A stretch of DNA of 64,000 nucleotides from UBA9676 sp963741615 (GTDB taxonomy: Bacteria; Actinomycetota; Actinomycetes; Streptosporangiales; Streptosporangiaceae). The notes under the pieces were generated by a model. It worked only from the letters and a program-made list of their open reading frames with translations, searched no databases and was not told where the DNA came from. The stretch spans positions 52,843-116,842 of the forward strand of contig CAVUIU010000011.1 of assembly GCA_963741615.1 (NCBI GenBank), read 5' to 3'. The translations under genes were made by a program, and so were the position numbers. Shown piece after piece: positions 49,359 through 57,986 of the stretch (positions within the stretch are counted from its first letter, which is position 1; each line of letters opens with the position of its first letter).

Positions 49359-49919
49359 TCAGGCCAGCTCGACGAGCACTTTCGTCGGGTTGGTCACGAT
49401 GTCGAAGACCGCCGAGCGCTTCTGCGCCTGGGCGATCAGCGCCTCGAGGTCGTCGCGGGAGGCGTCGGCGTCGATGGTGAACCGGACCGTGACATCCTCG
49501 AAGCCGTTGCGGACGTCAGGGTCGGCGCCCAGGATGCCTAGGACGCTCATCTTGCCTTCGATAGTGGCGGTGACCGAGCGAAGCTGGATGCCCCGGAACT
49601 GGGCGACCGAGGCGACGCCCGCGGTCAGGCACCCGACCAGGCCGACCAGCACGATCTCCACCGGCGTGGCGCCGTTGTCCTCGGACGCGAAGCACTCGGG
49701 GTGGTCAACGTCGAACTCATAGGTGTTGCGGTGCTGCTGCTCGGCGCCCAGGCCGGTGAAGTCGGCGACGGTGGAGCGGCTGTGGGTGCCGCTACGCCAG
49801 GTGCAGTTGGCCCGCCAGGAGAACTGCGCCGCTTCGGGTGCGGCGGACAGCGCCTCACGCGCCCCGAGCAGGGCCTCGACGTTGACGCCGTTGTTGACGG
49901 GGCTGTCGGTGATGGTCAT
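49359..49919 (-). CDS. OsmC-family protein
   Basis: 186 residues. AQFSWRANCTWRSGTHSRST and TPVEIVLVGLVGCLTAGVAS fit the OsmC fold, with the first peroxidatic Cys in VGCLTAG; a second Cys of the usual pair is not obvious (an early CTW is present). It may detoxify organic hydroperoxides or be a carrier-type OsmC. ATG 49919 overlaps the P450 stop as ATGA. Confidence 0.83.
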   Translation of the reverse strand: MTITDSPVNNGVNVEALLGAREALSAAPEAAQFSWRANCTWRSGTHSRSTVADFTGLGAEQQHRNTYEFDVDHPECFASEDNGATPVEIVLVGLVGCLTAGVASVAQFRGIQLRSVTATIEGKMSVLGILGADPDVRNGFEDVTVRFTIDADASRDDLEALIAQAQKRSAVFDIVTNPTKVLVELA

Positions 49920-51199
49920 TGGTGTCTCCTTCGTCCGATGGGGATCGGGTCGGTGTTCATCTGTTGACTTCGGCTGGGTCCGAGAACGACGGGGAGCGAG
50001 ACGAGGCCGCGCAGGACGAGACCATCGCCGTGAGCCCAGGCGAGCGCGTCACGGTCAACGCCGAGCCGCAAGCCCGGGTAACGGCCGAGCAGCTCTTCGA
50101 AAGCGACCCTGGCTTCGAGCCGGGCCAGGGGCGCGCCAAGGCAGTAATGGATCCCATGGCCGAACCCGAGGTTTGGCCCGTCGCGGCGGCCGATGTCCAG
50201 CACGTCGGGAGCTGGGAAGCGGCCCGGGTCGCGGTTGGCCGAGCCGAGGCATACCAGCACCTGTTCGTGCGCGGGGATCTCCGTGCCGCCGACAGTCACC
50301 GGCTCGGCCGTCACCCGGAACGTGGCGTGGGGGACGGGCGCGGTGAAACGGATGAGCTCGTCGATCGCGGCGGGTAGCTGCCCGGGGTCGGCCAGCAGCG
50401 CCTGGAGCTGGCCAGGGTGGTCCAGCAGAGCCACCACTCCGTTGCCGATGAGGCTGGCCGTGGTGTCATGGCCGGCGACCACGAGCTGGAACAGGCTCGA
50501 CAGCAGCTCTTGCGTGGTGAGCGCGTCGTCTTCGGCCGCGGCGGCCAGGACGCTGACCAGGTCGCGCGCCGGGTGCTGGCGCTTGGCGGCGGCCAGCTCG
50601 CGCAGGTAGGCGATGATGCCATCCGATGCCTTGACCGCTTCCGGCGGGGGGTCGCCGGACCATCCGGTCAGCAGCACCTGGAACCAGGCGTGCAGGCGCG
50701 GCCGGTCGGGCGCGGGGATGCCCAGCAGCTCGCCGATCACCGCGAACGGCAGGGGGTAGGCGTACCCCTCGATGAGGTCGACGGTGGCGCCGGGGCCAGC
50801 GGCGCCCAGCTCGTCGAGGAGGCTGGTGGCGATGGCCCGGATGGCTGGCTCGAGCGCGGCGATCCGGCCCGGTGTGAAGGCCCGGGACGCCAGATGCCGC
50901 AGCCGGGTGTGGCCGGGTGGGTCGATGTTGAGCATGTGCCGGGAGAACTCCGGTCCGGGCAGGCCCTCGGCCACCACATCGCCGTTAGCCTGGAGGGCGG
51001 CGAGCATGTCCTTGGAGATGGCGGGGTCGTTGAGCGTTTGCCGGGCCGCGTCATAGCCCAGCACGACCCAGGCCGGGTGACCATCGGCCAGGCGCACCTG
51101 CTGCACCGGGCACCGGGCCCGCGCCTGGGCGAAGTGCCCGAACGGGTCATCGCGGACCGCCGGCTCCCAGCCGCCCCAGGTGGCCACCGTGTCAGCCAT
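49916..51199 (-). CDS. Cytochrome P450
   Basis: 427 residues. The I-helix (LVVAGHDTTASLIGN, about 242), the ExxR (ELIR) and the heme loop FGHGIHYCLGAPLARLE with Cys (about 353) are intact. It resembles actinobacterial CYP105/CYP107-type hydroxylases. ATG 51199 overlaps the previous gene end by eight bases. It needs a ferredoxin that is not in this operon. It probably hydroxylates the operon's substrate. Confidence 0.94.
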   Translation of the reverse strand: MADTVATWGGWEPAVRDDPFGHFAQARARCPVQQVRLADGHPAWVVLGYDAARQTLNDPAISKDMLAALQANGDVVAEGLPGPEFSRHMLNIDPPGHTRLRHLASRAFTPGRIAALEPAIRAIATSLLDELGAAGPGATVDLIEGYAYPLPFAVIGELLGIPAPDRPRLHAWFQVLLTGWSGDPPPEAVKASDGIIAYLRELAAAKRQHPARDLVSVLAAAAEDDALTTQELLSSLFQLVVAGHDTTASLIGNGVVALLDHPGQLQALLADPGQLPAAIDELIRFTAPVPHATFRVTAEPVTVGGTEIPAHEQVLVCLGSANRDPGRFPAPDVLDIGRRDGPNLGFGHGIHYCLGAPLARLEARVAFEELLGRYPGLRLGVDRDALAWAHGDGLVLRGLVSLPVVLGPSRSQQMNTDPIPIGRRRHQ

Positions 51200-51617
51200 C
51201 GTCGTCCTCGCGCCGGTAGCCCGTGCACAGCAGGTCGAGCCGGGCGATGCGCCCGCCGTCGGCGGTGTCGGCGTAGGCCTGCTGCTCGACGGTGAACCAG
51301 CCGCCGCCGAGCCGCTCCGCCCGCAGCCGGAGCCGCCAGTGCAGGTGCAGGCGGCCACCGATCTCGCCGATGGTGGCGTCGACGAGCCCGAAGTCCTCGG
51401 TGTCGCCGAACCAGCACGCGAACTGCCCTGCGACCGCCTCGGCGCCGGCCCGCTCCCTGAGGCCCCCGGGCAGCAGCGCGCGGAGCCTGACGTCGGAGGT
51501 GAGCGCGTCACCGAGCCGGGCGTAGTCCTGAGCGGCCAGGCCCTCAAGGAACGACCCGGCGTGGGCGAACCGCGGCGCCGCGGTAGCTGCGCCGGGCTGA
51601 GGTGCTGTCGTGGCCAC
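51192..51617 (-). CDS. SnoaL/NTF2-like protein
   Basis: 141 residues: FLEGLAAQDYARLGDALTSD, VRLRALLPGGLRERAGAEAV and RLRLRAERLGGGWFTVEQQA match the NTF2/SnoaL-like fold, often polyketide cyclases or hydrolases. It is the first gene of the P450 operon (minus strand). The start faces the LuxR-type regulator. Confidence 0.75.
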   Translation of the reverse strand: MATTAPQPGAATAAPRFAHAGSFLEGLAAQDYARLGDALTSDVRLRALLPGGLRERAGAEAVAGQFACWFGDTEDFGLVDATIGEIGGRLHLHWRLRLRAERLGGGWFTVEQQAYADTADGGRIARLDLLCTGYRREDDDG

Positions 51618-51778
51618 GGATCAGTTGTACGGCCGAGGACTCCGATCCCGGTATCGGGGAATTCCCCTACATGAGTCATTCGCGTGATCCGGGCTGTGAA
51701 GCTCAGCGCAACCGCGCTCGGCGTTCGTATGCTCGGGTATGGCCTGCTGGCGGCGCGAATAAGGGCCATGGGGGGCGG

Positions 51779-54217
51779 ATGCGAGACGCGAGGCGGGCAC
51801 CGGACGCTGGCCTGCCATCGCCTGCCGACCTCTTTGTCGGCCGGGACGGCGAACTGGCGGCCGTGTCCCGGATGCTCGCACATACCCAGACCCGGCTGGT
51901 CACCCTCACCGGGCCGCCGGGCATTGGTAAGACCCGTCTCGCCGTCGCGTGTGCGTCGGCTTATGCCCAGCGCAGCGGATGCGCCGCGGTGTTCGTTGAC
52001 CTGGCACCGGTGCGGGATCCGGCGCTGGTGATGGCGGAGCTGGCCCAAGCGGTGGGCGTCGAGCCGCGGGGCGGCATGGATCTGACCGGCCAGCTGGCTG
52101 CAGCGCTGGGCGACGAGGAGCGACTCGTGGTCCTGGACAACTGCGAGCACGTGCTGGCCGCGGCGCCGGACGTCGGCCAGATGCTCGCTGCCTGCCCGCG
52201 GCTGCGGGTGCTCGCTACCAGCCGGGAGCGGCTCCGGCTGTCCGCCGAGCAGGAGTTTCCGGTTCCGCCGCTTGCCATGCCCGCGCCGGCGGATGTAGCC
52301 GACCTTGGTGGTCTGGCGGCGAACCCCTCGGTCGCGCTGCTGCTGGATCGCGCCCGCCGGACCAACCCGAGCTTTGATCTCACTTCGGCTAACGCGCTGC
52401 TGCTGGCCAGCGTGTGCGTCCGGTTGGAGGGCCTGCCGCTGGCTATTGAGCTGGCCGCGGCCCGGCTGAAGGTCCTGACCCCGGGGGAGATGCTGTTCCG
52501 GCTCGGCAGCAGGATGGAGGTGCTGGCCGGGAGCACGCGGGATGTGCCGGTCCGGCAGCGTGCGCTGCGCAACGCCATCGCCTGGAGCTATGACCTGCTG
52601 GACCCCGGCGAGCGGGCAGTGTTTCGCAGGCTGTCGGTGTTTGCTGGCGGCTGGACGCTTGCCGACCTCGCCAGCGTTTGCGCAGTTTCCAACGGTGACG
52701 TGCTCGCCGTCGTGGAGTCGCTGCTCGACAAGAGCCTGATCCGGCGGCTGCCCGGGGACGAGGAGACCGCTGAGTTCTCGATGCTGGAGAGCTTGCGTGA
52801 GTACGCGGCGGAGCAGCTTGCGTCCCAGGCCGAAACCGAGGAGATGAGGGCCAGGCACGCGGGCCACTACGCGGGGCGGGCGGCGCAGTTCGAGGCCGCC
52901 CTCGGCCTGCCGGAGGAGCGCACCTGGATACGGTGGGTCCTCCGCCATCACGTGGACCTGCGCTCCGCGCTGGATTACTGTCTGGGCGCGGGGCAGGATG
53001 CCTGGGCGCTTTCGCTGGCCACCGCGCTCGGCTGGTACCACTACACCCGTGGCGACCTCGGTCAGGGCCAGGCTCTCGTGGACAGGGTCCTATCCCTGGA
53101 CCCAGGTCAGCATGACCCGGCAGTGATGACCGATGACGCCATGGCGGACGGCTTGGCTGGCGCGCTCATCGTCGCGGGGGTCCTGGCCTGGGCGACAGGG
53201 GAGGCCGACCGCTCCCAGGACCTCCTGCTCCGCGCCCTTGAGCGCAGCGAGGAGCGTGCTGATATGCGCCGCGCGGCGATCGCGTGCGCCTTTCTCGGGA
53301 CTTTGGCCCGTGTCGGCGGCGAGTGGGACGCGTCCGCTGACTGGCATCGGCGGGCGGAAGCGGGCTTCCGCGATGGGGGCAACACGCAGGGGGTTGCGTG
53401 GGCGCGGCACGACCTTGGGCTGCTTGCCCGGGACCACGGCGACCTGGAGAGCGCCGCGGAACTGCTCCGGGCGAGCCTGCGAGACTTCCGCGAACTGGAC
53501 TATCCATGGGCGTTGGCCTGGTCGGCATGGGGGCTTGGCACAACGCTGAGCGCTCAGGGCCGGCTGGAGGAAGCGCGTCCACTGCTAGCTGAGGCTCTGC
53601 GGAGCTACACAGAAGTCAACGACCCCAGGGGTGTCGCCCACTGCTTGGAGGCGCTTGCCTGGATCGCCAGTGAACAGGCTCATTATGAGTCTGCCGCACG
53701 GCTGATCGGCGCGGCCGCGGCGCTGCGCGCGCGGGAGGCCGTCAGGCCGCCCGACACCGAGCATGCCAGGAACTCGGCGGTCGAGCGGGTGATCGCTCAG
53801 GCGCTGGGGCCCCAGGACGCTGACCGGCTCATCCACGCTGGCCGGACAATGCCCGCACAGCAGGCTGCGGATCTCGCGATGGCCGTCGCTTCGGGTGCCG
53901 CACCCGGTGACCCGGACCGCACCCAGCAAGTGCCGCTCACCCCGCGAGAGCGGCAGGTGGCCGCGCTGGTTGCGTCGGGCCGGACCAACCGGCAGATCGG
54001 CCGGGTGCTCGGCATCTCCGAAAAGACCGCCGAAGTCCACCTGCATCATGTGATGTCCAAGCTGGACGTCCGCAGCCGGGCCGAAGTAGCCGCCTGGGCC
54101 GTTACCCAGCACCAGTCCCCGCCAGCGCGGTTAAGCGCCCGGGCCCAACCGGCGCGCCCAGCCGGATCAGCCAGTGGACCGGGGCCGGGCCAGGAGCCGA
54201 GGCCGCATGGACCCTAG
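51779..54217 (+). CDS. Large ATP-binding LuxR-family regulator (LAL/AfsR-like)
   Basis: 812 residues. N-terminal NB-ARC-like ATPase: Walker A TLTGPPGIGKTRLAVACASA, Walker B ERLVVLDNCEHVL. Then a helical/TPR region of about 400 residues and a C-terminal LuxR HTH (LTPRERQVAALVASGRTNRQ, RVLGISEKTAEVHLHHVMSK). ATG 51779 is selected; the frame is open to 51602. These regulators control metabolite clusters and are often divergent from their target, here the SnoaL-P450 operon. Confidence 0.9.
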   Translation: MRDARRAPDAGLPSPADLFVGRDGELAAVSRMLAHTQTRLVTLTGPPGIGKTRLAVACASAYAQRSGCAAVFVDLAPVRDPALVMAELAQAVGVEPRGGMDLTGQLAAALGDEERLVVLDNCEHVLAAAPDVGQMLAACPRLRVLATSRERLRLSAEQEFPVPPLAMPAPADVADLGGLAANPSVALLLDRARRTNPSFDLTSANALLLASVCVRLEGLPLAIELAAARLKVLTPGEMLFRLGSRMEVLAGSTRDVPVRQRALRNAIAWSYDLLDPGERAVFRRLSVFAGGWTLADLASVCAVSNGDVLAVVESLLDKSLIRRLPGDEETAEFSMLESLREYAAEQLASQAETEEMRARHAGHYAGRAAQFEAALGLPEERTWIRWVLRHHVDLRSALDYCLGAGQDAWALSLATALGWYHYTRGDLGQGQALVDRVLSLDPGQHDPAVMTDDAMADGLAGALIVAGVLAWATGEADRSQDLLLRALERSEERADMRRAAIACAFLGTLARVGGEWDASADWHRRAEAGFRDGGNTQGVAWARHDLGLLARDHGDLESAAELLRASLRDFRELDYPWALAWSAWGLGTTLSAQGRLEEARPLLAEALRSYTEVNDPRGVAHCLEALAWIASEQAHYESAARLIGAAAALRAREAVRPPDTEHARNSAVERVIAQALGPQDADRLIHAGRTMPAQQAADLAMAVASGAAPGDPDRTQQVPLTPRERQVAALVASGRTNRQIGRVLGISEKTAEVHLHHVMSKLDVRSRAEVAAWAVTQHQSPPARLSARAQPARPAGSASGPGPGQEPRPHGP

Positions 54218-54347
54218 TGGTTTCCCCAATAGCGCCGTCCGGGCTGCATTGGCCACGATGGTGGCAGTCCACGTCGCCGGCTGAAGGCCGGGATCGATGC
54301 GGTGGGCCTACTCCGCTGGCTAGCGGCTCGTTGAAGGGGTGCAACTG

Positions 54348-56477
54348 ATGCGCGCACGGGTACCCGATGAGTCGGGTTACGTTGTCAACTCAGGCGTGCG
54401 GATTCACTACGAGGTGTACGGCACCGGTCAGCCGACCATCATGCTGCTGCCCACGTGGGCCATCGTGGACTCCAGGCACTGGAAGATGCAGGTGCCGTTC
54501 CTGGCCCGGAACTACCGGGTGATCACGTTCGACCCGCGCGGGAACGGCCGGTCCGATCGGCCCAAGGATGCGTCGGCCTACGCCGATACCGCCTTCGCCA
54601 GCGACATCCGGGCGGTACTTGATGCGACGGGCACGGAGCGCGCGGTGCTGGCCGGGTTCTGCACCGCCTTCATCTGGGCCCTGCTGTTCGCAACGACTGA
54701 GCCGCAACGGGTGACCGGCATCGTCGCGATCGCGCCGACCCTGCCGATCCCGCCAGCAGACCCCTGGGAACGGTACGAGGCCTCCTTCGACGACATCCTC
54801 GACACCACCGAGGGATGGGCGAAGGAGAACAGGCACTACTGGCGGCGGGACTGGCGGGGATACGTTCAGTTCTTCATGTCGCAGATCGCCACCGAGCCGC
54901 ACTCCACCAAGCCCTACGACGATCTCGTGGAGTGGGGCTTGCAAACCGACGCCGACACCATGCTGTGCGATGCGGATGCCCCTCATCAGATCGCGGATGA
55001 GGCCGAGGCGGCCCAGCTCTGCCACGCCCTGACGTGCCCAGTCCTGGTGATCGGCGGCGACCGAGACAAGATCGTCCCTCCCGAACGTGCCCGGCGGATC
55101 GCCGAGCTCACGAGCGCCGAACTGCTGGTGATAGAGGGCGGCGGGCACGCGCCGCACGTCCGGTATCCGGTCGCGGTGAACCACGTGATCCGCGACTTCG
55201 CCAACGGGCTGGTGCCCAGGCGGCGGAAGCAGGCCCCCTGGCAGGCCACCCATGGCCGGCGCCGTAGGGCGCTGTGGATCTCCTCCCCGATCGGCCTTGG
55301 CCATGTCCAGCGGGACCTGGCCATCGCCCGCGCCGTCCGGAAACGCGTGCCGGACCTGGAGATCCACTGGTGGGCGCAGCCCCCGGTGACCGGCGTGCTA
55401 GCCGAGGCAGGCGAGATCATTCACCCGGCGAGTTCCGAGCTTGCGTCCGAGTCGGCGCACTGGGAGTCAGAAGCCGCGGACCACGACCTGCCCGCCTTCT
55501 ACGCCTTCCGGCGTATGGACGAGATCCTCTGCGCGAACTACCTGCTGTTCGACGACGTTGTCCGGGACACCAGCTACGACCTGTGGGTGGGCGACGAGTG
55601 CTGGGAGATCGATTACTTCCTGCACGAGAACCCGGAGCGGAAGATCGCGCCGTACGTGTTCATGACCGACGTGATCGGGTTCTTGCCCACCGACCCGGGG
55701 GACTCACGCGAAGCCGGGTTGTGCGCGGACTACAACGCTGACTCGATCGAAAAGCGCGAACGGTTCCCTTATCTGCGTGACCTGTCCATGTTCATCGGCT
55801 CCTTCGACGAGTTGCCCGACCGTTCGTTCGGGCCCGGCCTGCCCGGAATACGGTCATGGTCCCGCCGGTGGTTCTCCTCTGTCCCCTACGTGCTCCCCTT
55901 CAATCCCGGCGCCTACCACGACCGCGCCCGGTTGCGGCGTCGGCTCGGCTATCCCCAGGATCAGCCGTTGCTGGTGGCGGCGGTGGGAGGCACGGCGGCC
56001 GGCGCCAGCCTGCTCGAGCTGACTTGCGACGCGTTCGCCCGGCTTCGCAAGCGGGTGCCAGAAGCGCGGATGCTCCTGGTCACCGGCCCGCGCCTCGATC
56101 CCCGGCTGCTGCCCGACACCGAAGGCATGGACAAGCGCGGCTACGTCCCCGATCTGTTCGAGCACCTGGCGTGCGCCGACGCGGCCGTCGTGCAAGGCGG
56201 CCTGTCAACCACGATGGAACTGGTAGGCGCCGGCCGGCCGTTCATCTATTTCCCGTTGCGTCGCCACTGGGAACAGCAGCACTTCGTCACCCACCGGCTC
56301 AGCCACTACCGCGCCGGGCTGCGGATGGACTACGCGACGACCTCGGCCGACGACCTGGCCACGGCGATGCGGACAGCGCTGGCGCAAGCCAGTACTGGGC
56401 CGGGCTACCGGCAGGTCCCGCGAGGCGGCGCGGGACGCGCCGCCTCGCGGATCGCCGCACTACTGGCTGGCCAGTGA
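54348..56477 (+). CDS. Alpha/beta-hydrolase fused to a GT-B glycosyltransferase
   Basis: 709 residues in two domains. Residues 1 to ~285 form an alpha/beta hydrolase: VVNSGVRIHYEVYGTGQPTI, RVITFDPRGNGRSDRP, nucleophile elbow LAGFCTAFIWAL, acid IGGDRDKIVP and His EGGGHAPHV. The elbow carries Cys instead of Ser. Residues ~300-709 are a MurG/UGT-like GT-B domain: WISSPIGLGHVQRDLAIA at its start and AVVGGTAAGASLLELT-type, KRGYVPDLFEHLACADAAVV and GGLSTTMELVGAGRPFIYFP at its end. It probably glycosylates a substrate after hydrolysis, but neither is known. ATG 54348 with AAGGGG ahead. Confidence 0.85.
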   Translation: MRARVPDESGYVVNSGVRIHYEVYGTGQPTIMLLPTWAIVDSRHWKMQVPFLARNYRVITFDPRGNGRSDRPKDASAYADTAFASDIRAVLDATGTERAVLAGFCTAFIWALLFATTEPQRVTGIVAIAPTLPIPPADPWERYEASFDDILDTTEGWAKENRHYWRRDWRGYVQFFMSQIATEPHSTKPYDDLVEWGLQTDADTMLCDADAPHQIADEAEAAQLCHALTCPVLVIGGDRDKIVPPERARRIAELTSAELLVIEGGGHAPHVRYPVAVNHVIRDFANGLVPRRRKQAPWQATHGRRRRALWISSPIGLGHVQRDLAIARAVRKRVPDLEIHWWAQPPVTGVLAEAGEIIHPASSELASESAHWESEAADHDLPAFYAFRRMDEILCANYLLFDDVVRDTSYDLWVGDECWEIDYFLHENPERKIAPYVFMTDVIGFLPTDPGDSREAGLCADYNADSIEKRERFPYLRDLSMFIGSFDELPDRSFGPGLPGIRSWSRRWFSSVPYVLPFNPGAYHDRARLRRRLGYPQDQPLLVAAVGGTAAGASLLELTCDAFARLRKRVPEARMLLVTGPRLDPRLLPDTEGMDKRGYVPDLFEHLACADAAVVQGGLSTTMELVGAGRPFIYFPLRRHWEQQHFVTHRLSHYRAGLRMDYATTSADDLATAMRTALAQASTGPGYRQVPRGGAGRAASRIAALLAGQ

Positions 56478-56514
56478 CTCGATGCTGGTGTCCGACAACG
56501 AACAGGAGAGTGAG

Positions 56515-56610
56515 ATGGCTGTCGGTCGCAGCGAGGATGCGGTCCGGTCGGTCGTCATGGATTACGTGGAGGGCTGGTTCGAGGGCGACGCGGGCCGGGA
56601 GCGGGACTAA
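56515..56610 (+). pseudogene. Truncated small ORF, lumazine-binding/NTF2-like N-terminus
   Basis: 31 residues (SEDAVRSVVMDYVEGWFEGD, then AGRERD and a stop). The pattern is the N-terminal helix of lumazine-binding-like/NTF2 proteins, which continue for 100 more residues. AGGAGAGTGAG precedes the ATG. The following bases in other frames do not extend the family, so a truncation is likely. Confidence 0.5.
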
Positions 56611-56741
56611 TGGCCCTGGTCACCGGACAGCGCACGAGGCAACGTCGGCGGTGAATTCGGTGGCGCCAGGGGCCGATGCCAGCCAGCCGGTACAGGAGCA
56701 GCGGCGGTCCCCTGGCAGAGCGAGCGGAGCCAGGAGGGGGC

Positions 56742-57743
56742 ATGCGTTGTGAGTCATCGGTCACCAGTGTGTCGTGGATTCCGTCGGAATCGGTGTCCGG
56801 CCTGTACAAGGCCGGGTTCGCCGTCGGCGCGAGCCACCCCGATGACCCGCCGCCCGACGTCATTGAGGATCTGGATGGGCTGTTCGCCGGGGAGCGGTTC
56901 CGGTTCGCTAACCACCTGGCGGCCTGGATCGAGGTGCAGGATGGCCACGTCGTGGACGCCGGGTACTCCGGCCGCGGGTACATCTCCCGCACCAGGTTCG
57001 GGTGGGGCCCGCAGCGGGAGGTGATGTTCCAGCCCGCCCCGTTCCCCGACATCAGGACCGACCCCGAGCTCACCGCCACCGGGGCCCGGTTCACCCAGAC
57101 GATCGGGGGCCGGACCGGCGCGCCGATGCCCCGGGCGGTGAGCGGCAAGCCCTACGTGCAATGGCTGGCGCCGACCGTGTGGACCACCCTGGCCCTGGAC
57201 ATCGGCACCGACGGATCCGCCCGCGGGGAGATGGCCGGCGCCAGCACGTTCCCCCGCCACTGGGTCTACGACCACCGCGGCCAGCTGGTGGCCAAGTCCG
57301 GGCTGGCCGACTTCCGCGAGTGGATGGCGACCGCACACGGCCAGCACAGCCCGTGGGGGCACGAAGACAGCCAGCCGCTGGTGACGGTCGCCGAAAGCGC
57401 GCTGGAGCGGCAGCTGTCGGGCACCATCATGCGTGGCGGCGCCAGACCCGCCGTCCGGAAACTGGCCGCCGGCTCGCTGCTCACCGAGCAGGGCGAGCCG
57501 GGCGGCGACCTCTACCTGCTGCTTGACGGGATGCTCAGCGTCTGGGTCAACGGTGCCCAGGTCGCTGAGCTCGGCCCTGGCGCGGTCGTGGGGGAACGCG
57601 CCCTGCTTGAGCACGGCCGCCGCACCGCCACTTTGCGCGCCGTCACCGACTGCGTCATCGCCACCGCCGCCAAAGAGCAGATCGACCGGGACAGCCTCGC
57701 CAGCCTCGCCGAACTGCACCACCGCGAAGGGCCAGACCGGTAG
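56742..57743 (+). CDS. Protein with C-terminal cyclic-nucleotide-binding-like domain
   Basis: 333 residues. The last ~120 form a cNMP-binding-type beta roll (AAGSLLTEQGEPGGDLYLLL, ELGPGAVVGERALLEHGRRT, ATLRAVTDC), with the phosphate-binding-cassette-like GAVVGERALLEHGRRTA. The first ~210 residues are a domain I do not recognise (FRFANHLAAWIEVQDGHVVD, GYISRTRFGWGPQREVMFQ). AGGAGGGGGC lies just before ATG 56742. There is no HTH, so it is not a CRP-type regulator. Possibly a cNMP-gated protein of unknown type. Confidence 0.75.
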   Translation: MRCESSVTSVSWIPSESVSGLYKAGFAVGASHPDDPPPDVIEDLDGLFAGERFRFANHLAAWIEVQDGHVVDAGYSGRGYISRTRFGWGPQREVMFQPAPFPDIRTDPELTATGARFTQTIGGRTGAPMPRAVSGKPYVQWLAPTVWTTLALDIGTDGSARGEMAGASTFPRHWVYDHRGQLVAKSGLADFREWMATAHGQHSPWGHEDSQPLVTVAESALERQLSGTIMRGGARPAVRKLAAGSLLTEQGEPGGDLYLLLDGMLSVWVNGAQVAELGPGAVVGERALLEHGRRTATLRAVTDCVIATAAKEQIDRDSLASLAELHHREGPDR

Positions 57744-57986
57744 CTGTCCCCGCCCTACGCGTACAGCGCGGCAGAAGCCGCTAGGTCACAGAGCCCGGCT
57801 GCACGGGCACATCTGGTCGCCCCGTGCACGCCTTCCTGCCCGGACGGCAGCCCATTCGCGTGGCTCCGAACGGATTGATCTGGCGCGAGGCTACCTCCGT
57901 GAGCGCGGAGATCTGGGGTGAGCTTCGGCAGGATCAGTCGTGTCGATTGATTGACTAGATCGATTTGCAGCCTTGCAGATGGCAGA

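Noticed and set aside
51200..53041. Long extension of the P450 frame across the LuxR regulator
   Set aside because: It is antisense to the SnoaL and LuxR genes; the P450 N-terminus is complete at 51199.
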